Positions 1 to 5,857 of a stretch of 5,857 nucleotides of DNA are shown here, piece by piece. A program made the translations under genes and the position numbers. Each line of letters opens with the position of its first letter. Positions within the stretch are counted from its first letter, which is position 1. A model generated the notes under the pieces. It was not told the DNA's origin and ran no database searches. It saw only the letters and a program-made list of their open reading frames with translations. Source of the stretch: CAYMRB01 sp964392615 (GTDB lineage: Bacteria > Planctomycetota > UBA8108). The stretch is from assembly GCA_964392615.1 (NCBI GenBank), contig CAYMRB010000544.1, positions 1 to 5,857 of the forward strand, read 5' to 3'.

Positions 1-476
1 CCGCGAAGACGCTCGGCAAGGCGGATCGCGTCACCGCCGTCGATCTCGACGAGGCGGCCATCGCGCAGGGCAAGCGCAACGCCCACTTGAACCGCGCCCC
101 GATTCAATGGGTGCACGCCGACTGCTTCGACTACCTGCGTCGCCAGCAGCACGCGGTGGAGCCCTTTGACGCCGTCGTCGTCGATCCTCCGAAGTGGGCC
201 GTCGGCCGCGATCGCCTCGATGACGCCGAGCGCCGCTACGTCGACATCAACACGTACGCGTGCCGCGCCGTGCGGCCGGGCGGGCTCCTGCTGACCTGCT
301 CCTGCTCGGGCCTGATCTCCGAGGAGAAGTTCCTGCGCACGGTCGCCCACGCCGCCGGGCTCGCGGGCCGCGACCTGCAGATCTTTCGGGTCGCGGGCGC
401 CGCAGCCGACCACCCGGTCTCGGCCCACTGCCCGGAGTCCCGCTACCTCAACGCGGTGTTCGCCCGCGTTCTCTGA
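1..476 (+). CDS. RlmI-like class I SAM-dependent rRNA (cytosine-C5) methyltransferase, C-terminal part
   Basis: The reading frame is open from the window edge (first full codon at base 3) to the TGA at 474-476, giving 157 visible residues; the N-terminal part, including any PUA-like domain and the glycine-rich SAM motif, lies outside. Visible motifs are VDLD (residues 13-16, an acidic SAM-ribose contact region), VVVDPPKW (58-65, motif IV), the GGLLLTCSCSG stretch (93-103) with the Cys pair expected of cytosine-C5 methyltransferases, and AADHPV near residues 134-139 close to the C-terminus. This order and spacing match the RlmI/YccW family, which methylates a cytosine in 23S rRNA using S-adenosylmethionine in the cytoplasm. 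DPPKW in place of the commoner DPPxF is a conservative change. The first ATG/GTG-type start inside the window (TTG at 87) falls within the SAM-binding fold, so it is not the true start. The exact rRNA target cannot be read from this fragment. Confidence 0.88.
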   Translation, partial: AKTLGKADRVTAVDLDEAAIAQGKRNAHLNRAPIQWVHADCFDYLRRQQHAVEPFDAVVVDPPKWAVGRDRLDDAERRYVDINTYACRAVRPGGLLLTCSCSGLISEEKFLRTVAHAAGLAGRDLQIFRVAGAAADHPVSAHCPESRYLNAVFARVL

Positions 477-502
477 GATCGGCCTCCCGAGATCGGCCTC
501 CC
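475..502. repeat. Perfect 14-bp tandem duplication at the end of the methyltransferase gene
   Basis: The unit GAGATCGGCCTCCC occurs at 475-488 and again, without a gap, at 489-502; two more matching bases (GA) follow. The first copy overlaps the last two bases of the methyltransferase stop codon, so the duplication leaves the protein unchanged. It looks like a recent slippage or duplication event in the 3' flank. No function is evident. Confidence 0.8.
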
Positions 503-528
503 GACGACCTTCCAGCGCGCGACGGAAC

Positions 529-545
529 TGTCAGGATTCCTGGCA
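529..545. promoter_or_regulatory. 17-bp dyad, candidate activator (enhancer) site upstream of the archease-rtcB promoter
   Basis: TGTCAGGATTCCTGGCA has perfect arms CAGGA/TCCTG around a central T, and TG/CA as further outer pairs beyond one mismatch. Its centre lies about 115 bases upstream of the inferred sigma-54 transcription start near 653. Enhancer-binding proteins of sigma-54 promoters typically bind dyads about 80-150 bases upstream. In E. coli the activator of rtcBA is RtcR, but the RtcR operator is not recognisable here from memory and no rtcR gene lies in the window. Assignment as an activator site is therefore inference from symmetry and position. Confidence 0.35.
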
Positions 546-548
546 TCT

Positions 549-564
549 GGCAGCTCGGCAGCTC
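549..564. repeat. Perfect 8-bp tandem duplication (GGCAGCTC x2)
   Basis: GGCAGCTC at 549-556 is repeated directly at 557-564, and a related GGCATCT at 542-548 precedes it, giving a degenerate triplicate. It sits between the 529-545 dyad and the 575-617 inverted repeat. It could be replication slippage or part of a multi-site binding region; the sequence does not decide. Confidence 0.6.
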
Positions 565-574
565 CGCCGTAGAC

Positions 575-617
575 CGAGGGGCCTTCAGTCACAAGGACTT
601 ACGACTACGGCCCCTCG
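575..617. promoter_or_regulatory. Long-arm inverted repeat upstream of the sigma-54 promoter (enhancer site or transcript hairpin)
   Basis: CGAGGGGCC at 575-583 is a perfect inverted match to GGCCCCTCG at 609-617, with a 25-base spacer. A second, overlapping pair, CCGTAG at 567-572 and CTACGG at 605-610, competes for bases 609-610. Inside the spacer AGTC (587-590) can pair with GACT (596-599). No run of T follows, so it is a poor intrinsic terminator for the methyltransferase gene. It ends only nine bases before the -24 element, so it could bind a regulator, or could fold in read-through RNA from upstream. Function is uncertain. Confidence 0.35.
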
Positions 618-625
618 TCGTGTTA

Positions 626-642
626 TTGGAACAGGGATTGCT
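626..642 (+). promoter_or_regulatory. Sigma-54 (RpoN) -24/-12 promoter for the archease-rtcB operon
   Basis: TTGGAACAGGGATTGCT matches the consensus TTGGCACG-N4-TTGCT at all but two specified positions (A630 for C, A633 for G). The invariant GG (628-629) and GC (640-641) are exactly 12 bases apart, first G to G, as sigma-54 requires. Transcription should begin near 652-654, giving a leader of about 165 nt before the archease GTG at 818. The local sequence is less GC-rich than its surroundings. E. coli rtcBA is known to use sigma-54 with the activator RtcR, so finding this element ahead of an archease-rtcB pair makes chance less likely. The nearest sigma-70-like reading (TTATTG at 623-628 with TATACC at 644-649) has only 15-bp spacing and is weaker. 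Confidence 0.65.
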
Positions 643-698
643 TTATACCTTCTCCCGAGACCCAACACCCTACACCCCCCATTCCTCCTACCTGACAC

Positions 699-748
699 AG
701 GGCCGTGTGAGGGAGACCTGGACCTGAAGGTCTTCTTCCCACGGCCCT
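699..748 (+). terminator. Very strong leader hairpin with pyrimidine tail, terminator or attenuator-like
   Basis: Bases 699-719 pair in register with 728-748: nine outer base pairs (AGGGCCGTG with CACGGCCCT), a single T708/C739 mismatch, then eleven inner pairs including two G-U, closed by an 8-nt loop at 720-727. After the stem comes CCC and then a T-rich tract (TTCTTTTCT, 752-760). This resembles an intrinsic terminator with three or four bases between stem and U-tract, in the middle of the presumed archease-rtcB leader. It could attenuate operon expression, end a short leader RNA of about 105 nt, or stabilise the message. It lies too far from the methyltransferase gene to be an obvious terminator for that gene, though read-through from there could stop here. 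Confidence 0.5.
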
Positions 749-767
749 CCCTTCTTTTCTGGGCCGT
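741..767 (+). promoter_or_regulatory. Alternative leader hairpin competing with the 699-748 stem
   Basis: ACGGCCC at 741-747, which forms the outer 3' arm of the large hairpin, is also a perfect complement of GGGCCGT at 761-767, with a 13-nt pyrimidine loop (748-760). GGGCCGT is a direct repeat of 700-706, the original partner. The two folds exclude each other, which is the layout expected of an antiterminator/terminator switch. The 7-bp alternative is much weaker than the 20-bp hairpin, so something such as a protein, a ribosome, or cleavage of the first arm would be needed to favour it. Confidence 0.35.
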
Positions 768-789
768 TCGCCTCGCTTTCGCTATCCTG

Positions 790-812
790 CCCTCCGCCTG
801 CGACGTGGAGGG
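790..812 (+). promoter_or_regulatory. Archease Shine-Dalgarno within a small hairpin
   Basis: GGAGGG at 807-812 is a strong ribosome binding site five bases before the GTG at 818 and fixes that start. It is perfectly complementary to CCCTCC at 790-795 (11-nt loop), which would hide it. A second CCCTCC at 745-750 overlaps the 3' arm of the large leader hairpin and could also pair with it. Translation of archease may thus depend on the leader fold. In GC-rich DNA six-base complements arise often, so regulation is inferred, while the ribosome binding site itself is clear. Confidence 0.55.
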
Positions 813-817
813 ACCGA

Positions 818-1279
818 GTGACGTTCGAGTTCATCGATCACACCGCCGACGCGGCCGTCGACCTCGTCGCACCGGACGCCGCCGGCCTCTTCGAGGCGGC
901 GACCGAGGCGCTGTGGGTGCTGTACTGCGGTGAGAGCGCGAGCGTTGATCGGGCTCAGGCGACCCGGTCGCCGGTCGACCTCGCGGCACCGGACGGCGAG
1001 GGGCTGCTCGTCGGACTCCTCGGCGAGCTGATCTTCCTGTTCGACACGCGCGACCTGCTCGTGGCGGAGTTGCGCGTCAACCGGCTGTGTCTCGGTGGGG
1101 GCGCACAGGGGGGGGGATCGATCGAGGGCGCGCGGCTCGAAGGGACGCTCATCGGCTACCCCGCCGCGGCGCTGGACGGCGGTGTCGAGACGGAGGTCAA
1201 GGCGGCGACGTACCACGACCTCGAGCTGCGGCAGACGGCCGCGAACGAATGGCGGGCCCGCGTGGTCTTCGATCTATAG
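818..1279 (+). CDS. Archease, activator of the RtcB RNA ligase
   Basis: A 153-residue protein of typical archease length. It opens with FEFIDHTADAAVDL (residues 3-16; D11 corresponds to the conserved metal-binding Asp), has LLGELIFLFDT (67-77, D76) in the middle, and closes with EVKAATYHDLEL (126-137, H133) and RVVFDL (148-153, D152), all archease hallmarks. Archease promotes guanylylation and multiple turnover of RtcB, and an adjacent rtcB (29-bp gap) supports this role. The start is GTG 818, set by the GGAGGG five bases upstream and by the match beginning right at the N-terminus. Residues 93-100 (GGGAQGGG) are a glycine-rich insertion, partly encoded by a run of nine G (1108-1116). The cytoplasmic fold has no membrane or signal segments. 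Expression is probably driven by the sigma-54 promoter at 626-642 through a structured leader. Confidence 0.93.
   Translation: MTFEFIDHTADAAVDLVAPDAAGLFEAATEALWVLYCGESASVDRAQATRSPVDLAAPDGEGLLVGLLGELIFLFDTRDLLVAELRVNRLCLGGGAQGGGSIEGARLEGTLIGYPAAALDGGVETEVKAATYHDLELRQTAANEWRARVVFDL
1108..1116 (+). repeat. Homopolymer run of nine G inside archease
   Basis: Nine consecutive G span codons 97-100 (Gln97 and Gly98-100). Such tracts are prone to slippage and to sequencing error. The reading frame is intact with nine, ending in the expected RVVFDL. Gain of one G, or a -1 slip, would enter the frame that runs open without a stop into rtcB, while loss of one G would shift into the third frame. Confidence 0.7.
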
Positions 1280-1308
1280 GGGCGCCACGGCGAAAGCGAG
1301 CGACGACG

Positions 1309-2775
1309 ATGCAGTTTCGCAGTTCCTGGAACGACAACCTGAAGGTCCAGCGCGTCGACGGCACCGCGTGGCGCATCCCGCGAGACGGGCCGATGCAGAC
1401 CGACGGCATCGTGTTCGCCGACGATCTCCTCATGGAGCGTCTACGTGACGACCGGTGTCTCGAACAGGTCGCGAACGTCGCGTGCCTGCCCGGCATCGTC
1501 GGTCCGTCGATCGGCATGCCGGACATCCACTGGGGCTACGGCTTCCCGATCGGCGGCGTCGCGGCGTTCGATCTCGACGAGGGCGTGGTCTCGCCCGGGG
1601 GCGTCGGCTACGACATCAACTGTGGCGTGCGACTCCTGTCGACGAGCCTCGAGTACGAGGACGTCAAGGACCGGGTTGGGGACTTCGTGCATCGCCTCTT
1701 CGCGAACGTCCCCTCCGGCGTCGGCAAGGCGCGCAAGGATCTGCGACTCAGCGCGAAGGACTTTCGCCGCATGACGATGCAGGGGGCTCGCTGGGCCATC
1801 GACCAGGGGTTCGGCTCGCGGGAGGACCTCGACCGCATCGAGGAGGGCGGGTGTCTCGAGAGCTCCGAGTTCGAGCTCGTCAGCGAGCGGGCGTTCCAGC
1901 GCGGGCGGGCGCAGCTCGGCACGATCGGCAGCGGCAACCACTTCGTCGAGCTCGGCTGGGTCGACGAGGTGTACGACGAGGATATCGCTGCGCGCATCGG
2001 CCTGCACCGCGGCGGCCTGACGGTGATCATTCACACCGGCTCGCGCGGCTTCGGCTACCAGATCTGCGACGACTGGCTGCACGTTCTGCAGAAGGCCGCG
2101 GGCAAGCACCGCATCCGTCTGCCCGACCGTCAGCTCTGCTGCGCGCCGCTGAAGAGCCACGAGGGCAAGGAGTACCTCGCCGCCATGTCCTGCGGCGCGA
2201 ACTTCGCGTTCGCGAACCGCCAGGTCATCACGCACTGGGTGCGGGAGACGTTCGAGCAGGCGTGGGGGCTGACGCCGCGTGAGCACGGAGTGCGGGTCGT
2301 GTACGACGTCTGCCACAATATTGCGAAGGTCGAGACGCACCGCATCGACGGCGAGGATCGCCGCGTCTGCGTGCACCGCAAGGGCGCGACGCGCGCGTTT
2401 CCGGCCGGACACTCGGAGGTGCCGGACGCCTATCGCGACGTCGGTCAGCCGGTGCTCGTGCCGGGCGACATGGGGCGCTACTCGTACGTGCTCGTCGGAC
2501 ATCCCGATGCGCCGGATTTCACGTTCGCGAGCTGCTGTCACGGCGCGGGGCGTCGGATGAGCCGCAAGAAGGCGTTGAAGGCGACGCGGGATCGCAACAT
2601 CGCGCGCGAGCTGCGCGACAAGGGGATCCACATCGCCGCTGCGAATCGGCGCACGATCGACGAGGAGTTTCCCGAGGCGTACAAGGACGTCGCGGAGGTC
2701 GTCGACGTCGTTCACGCCGCGAACCTCGCGCTCAAGGTCGCGCGGTTGCGTCCGGTGGGGGTGATCAAGGGATAG
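1309..2775 (+). CDS. rtcB: RtcB, GTP-dependent RNA-splicing (3'-phosphate/5'-OH) ligase
   Basis: A 488-residue full-length RtcB, the usual size of the archease-associated form. It seals RNA 2',3'-cyclic-phosphate or 3'-phosphate ends to 5'-OH ends using GTP and two Mn(II) ions, in tRNA splicing or RNA repair. Active-site motifs in order: GYDINCGVRLL (100-110; D102 and C105 bind metal), GTIGSGNHF (204-212; N210, H211), IIHTGSRGFG (240-249; H242), YDVCHNIAK (332-340; H336), HRKGATRAFP (356-365), HGAGRRMSRKKA (411-422; H411 is the residue that becomes guanylylated), and a C-terminal RPVGVIKG with the conserved Lys near the end. No key residue is missing. ATG 1309 is chosen because homology starts within about ten residues of it, although the frame is open further upstream. 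Its Shine-Dalgarno is weak, so translation may be coupled to archease 29 bp upstream. The gene shows no sign of decay. No RNA cyclase (rtcA) gene is adjacent. Confidence 0.97.
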   Translation: MQFRSSWNDNLKVQRVDGTAWRIPRDGPMQTDGIVFADDLLMERLRDDRCLEQVANVACLPGIVGPSIGMPDIHWGYGFPIGGVAAFDLDEGVVSPGGVGYDINCGVRLLSTSLEYEDVKDRVGDFVHRLFANVPSGVGKARKDLRLSAKDFRRMTMQGARWAIDQGFGSREDLDRIEEGGCLESSEFELVSERAFQRGRAQLGTIGSGNHFVELGWVDEVYDEDIAARIGLHRGGLTVIIHTGSRGFGYQICDDWLHVLQKAAGKHRIRLPDRQLCCAPLKSHEGKEYLAAMSCGANFAFANRQVITHWVRETFEQAWGLTPREHGVRVVYDVCHNIAKVETHRIDGEDRRVCVHRKGATRAFPAGHSEVPDAYRDVGQPVLVPGDMGRYSYVLVGHPDAPDFTFASCCHGAGRRMSRKKALKATRDRNIARELRDKGIHIAAANRRTIDEEFPEAYKDVAEVVDVVHAANLALKVARLRPVGVIKG

Positions 2776-2791
2776 CGGGCCGAGTCTACCG

Positions 2792-3532
2792 ATGCGCTGG
2801 TCGCCGACCCTGCCTGCTCTCGAGATCACCGCATGGCTCGCGCCGTGTCTCGTCGCGTGGATCGTCGTCGCGGCGTTCGCGGCCGGCTGGGTGAAGACGC
2901 GCCGCGGCTGGCGCACCGGCGACACGCGCAAGCTGTTCCACTTCGCGATCTTCACGTGTGCGGCGGTGCTGTCCGCGACGCTCGGCTTCGCCGCGGTCAA
3001 CCTGCTCGGAGGTTTGATGGCGCTGGCGATCGCGTTCGCGCTTTGGCGCGGCGATGGCTTTCCGTTCTACGAGGCGATGGCGCGCGAGACGGACCGGCCG
3101 CGGCGCTCGCTCTACATCGCCGTGCCGTTCATCGCCACCGCGATCGGCGGCATCGCCTCGGCGGCGCTGTTCGGGCCCTTCGCGACGGTCGGCATCGTCG
3201 CGAGCGGCTGGGGCGATGCGATCGGCGAGCCGATCGGCATCCGCTTCGGAAAGCACCGCTACCGCGTGCCGAACTTCGGCAGCGGTGTCGTCAGCGACCG
3301 ATCGTTCGAGGGCAGCGCGGCCGTGCTCCTCGCGGTGTTCGCCGGCACGCTCTGCGTCTTCGCGTTCGCGAACCTCGATCTTCCGACGACGATAGGGTGG
3401 GGCTCGCTCGCGGCGATCGCACTCGCCGTCGCGTTTGCGTCGACCGTCGTCGAGGCCGTCTCGCACCACGGGCTCGACAACCTGACGATGCAGATCGCGG
3501 CGACGGCGACGGCGTGGTGTTTTCTGAGCTGA
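2792..3532 (+). CDS. Dolichol/phytol kinase-family (SEC59/VTE5-like) integral membrane protein
   Basis: A 246-residue hydrophobic protein with about six or seven membrane segments (roughly 12-34, 49-70, 72-85, 107-128, 130-140, 176-194, 203-220, 231-245). Between them are family motifs: DTRKLFHF (44-51), SGWGDAIGEPIGIRFGKHRY (138-157), RSFEGSAAV (170-178) and EAVSHHGLDNL (221-231). These match the CTP-dependent polyprenol/phytol kinases and yeast Dgk1 relatives of the cytidylyltransferase-like membrane superfamily, which phosphorylate a lipid alcohol or diacylglycerol using CTP. The substrate cannot be told from sequence. The gene begins 16 bp after the rtcB stop on the same strand, so it is probably co-transcribed with archease-rtcB; a link to RNA repair is not established. 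ATG 2792 has only a weak ribosome binding site, but no better start precedes the first membrane helix. It ends seven bases before the convergent DUF1080 gene. Confidence 0.82.
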   Translation: MRWSPTLPALEITAWLAPCLVAWIVVAAFAAGWVKTRRGWRTGDTRKLFHFAIFTCAAVLSATLGFAAVNLLGGLMALAIAFALWRGDGFPFYEAMARETDRPRRSLYIAVPFIATAIGGIASAALFGPFATVGIVASGWGDAIGEPIGIRFGKHRYRVPNFGSGVVSDRSFEGSAAVLLAVFAGTLCVFAFANLDLPTTIGWGSLAAIALAVAFASTVVEAVSHHGLDNLTMQIAATATAWCFLS

Positions 3533-3539
3533 CGCGCGA

Positions 3540-4199
3540 TCAGCCCTTGCCGGCCAGGTCGAGTCGGCGCACCCAGATATTGCGGAAGCGCGAGCCCTTG
3601 CCGCCCGCGTGATCCTGCAGAAGGATCGGACCCTCGGGAGCGTGCGCGTGCTTGTCGGCCAGGGCGCGCCAGAGGATCGGGCCGTGGATTTCGGCGTGGT
3701 CGAGCGCGAGGACGCCGTTGTGGAACAGCGTCACGCGGCCCGATTCGGTGACCTTGCCGTTCCTGAAGCGCGGCGCGCGAAACACGATGTCGGTCTGCCA
3801 TTCGCCGGGCTTGCGGCACGCGTTGGCGAGCGGCCCGTGCTGGCCGAAGAGGCTCGCCGCGGAGCCAGCGGCGTAGGTCGGGTTGCGATAGCTATCGAGG
3901 ATCTGGATTTCGTAACGGCCCATCAGGCAGACGCCGCTGTTGCCGCGTTGCTGTCCCTCGCCTTGGGGCGGATCCGGCACGGCCCACTCGGACTCGATGA
4001 CCCCGAGATGAAAGCCGGCCCGGTCGAACGCGGTCAGGTTTCGAATGCCGTCGGCTCTCTTGACGCAGAAGTACCCGCGTCGAGTCACAGGATGGAGCAG
4101 CGCCTTCCCGCTCATCCACCCGGCTCGCAGCAAGAGGTCGCCGCGTCGCGCGAGCGTCGGGCCTTCGCGTGCCGTCTCGTGGGCCGCGGGCTGACCCAA
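3540..4199 (-). CDS. DUF1080 / 3-keto-disaccharide hydrolase-like domain protein, N-terminus uncertain
   Basis: From the TTG at 4199 the protein has 219 residues. The core is a DUF1080 concanavalin-like beta-sandwich: GNSG (86-89), GRYEIQILDSY (94-104), ACRKPGEWQTDIVFRAPRF (127-145), FHNGVL (159-164), EGPILLQDH (189-197) and RFRNIWVR (204-211). Members are usually secreted and act on or bind carbohydrates, some as 3-keto-glycoside hydrolases; the activity here is unknown. The start is unclear. TTG 4199 is preferred because GGGGAGG lies nine bases upstream (4209-4215 on the complement). Alternatives are TTG 4256, which overlaps the typA stop and lacks a ribosome binding site, and ATG 4115, which trims the domain. 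No signal peptide is seen with any of them. The usual LFDGKDLxGW opening is not clearly present and one Tyr is missing from GEWQTYDIVF, so the gene may be diverged or beginning to decay. It follows typA on the same strand. Confidence 0.75.
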   Translation of the reverse strand: MGQPAAHETAREGPTLARRGDLLLRAGWMSGKALLHPVTRRGYFCVKRADGIRNLTAFDRAGFHLGVIESEWAVPDPPQGEGQQRGNSGVCLMGRYEIQILDSYRNPTYAAGSAASLFGQHGPLANACRKPGEWQTDIVFRAPRFRNGKVTESGRVTLFHNGVLALDHAEIHGPILWRALADKHAHAPEGPILLQDHAGGKGSRFRNIWVRRLDLAGKG

Positions 4200-4252
4200 C
4201 CCCGACGTCCTCCCCCAACGCGACTCGCGTCTCGCGGCCCGAGCCGGAAGCG

Positions 4253-5857
<1,605 letters not shown>

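Noticed and set aside
575..617. Intrinsic terminator of the methyltransferase gene
   Set aside because: The arms are strong, but the 25-base loop is long and no T-run follows. It is kept only as an inverted repeat of unknown role.
623..649. Sigma-70-like promoter TTATTG ... TATACC
   Set aside because: Spacing is only 15 bp and the match is weaker than the overlapping sigma-54 element. It could be a minor start but is not supported on its own.
260..727. 155-codon plus-strand frame spanning the methyltransferase end and the intergenic region
   Set aside because: Its first half is out of frame with the real methyltransferase and Arg/Pro-rich. The rest reads through the promoter and leader without any known motif.
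650..817. tRNA-like Y RNA or 6S RNA in the archease leader
   Set aside because: No T-loop-like GGTTCGA sequence, acceptor-type closing stem or 6S-like central bubble could be traced by eye. Only the hairpins described are supported.
1441..3000. 519-codon open frame on the minus strand opposite rtcB and the kinase gene
   Set aside because: It lies directly antisense to the unmistakable rtcB and has Arg/Ala/Asp-rich low-complexity composition with no recognisable motif. Long antisense frames are expected at this GC content.

Overview
This window comes from a high-GC bacterium (roughly two thirds G+C by eye). It holds two partial and four complete protein genes, in two opposing groups that meet tail to tail near position 3536. 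The genes do not fix the taxon. A DUF1080 (3-keto-disaccharide hydrolase) protein and a sigma-54 type promoter would suit Planctomycetota, Acidobacteriota, Myxococcota or a neighbouring high-GC lineage. This is inference only, and no ribosomal RNA marker is present.

Plus strand. Positions 1-476 are the C-terminal end of an RlmI-like rRNA cytosine-C5 methyltransferase. A gene-free stretch of about 340 bases (477-817) follows, noticeably less GC-rich in its middle. It contains two short perfect tandem duplications, a 17-bp dyad (529-545), a long-arm inverted repeat (575-617), a near-consensus sigma-54 -24/-12 promoter (626-642), and a probable 5' leader. The leader has a very strong 50-nt hairpin (699-748) followed by a pyrimidine tract, a competing hairpin (741-767), and a hairpin that covers the ribosome binding site. 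Then come archease (818-1279), the RNA ligase RtcB (1309-2775) and a dolichol/phytol kinase-like integral membrane protein (2792-3532). Their spacings of 29 and 16 bases suggest one operon.

Minus strand. A nearly complete TypA/BipA translational GTPase (5857-4253, N-terminus outside the window) is followed by a DUF1080 protein ending at 3540. Its start lies at or just beyond the typA stop codon.

How it fits together. RtcB joins RNA 2',3'-cyclic phosphate ends to 5'-OH ends, and archease speeds its guanylylation and turnover. In Escherichia coli rtcBA is transcribed by sigma-54 RNA polymerase under the CARF-domain activator RtcR. The same promoter class appears here in front of an archease-rtcB pair, with dyads at enhancer-like distance. 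This is the best regulatory signal in the window. Together with the structured leader and the co-oriented lipid-kinase gene, it is the part most worth a closer look. The flanking methyltransferase and GTPase are translation or ribosome-related housekeeping genes.
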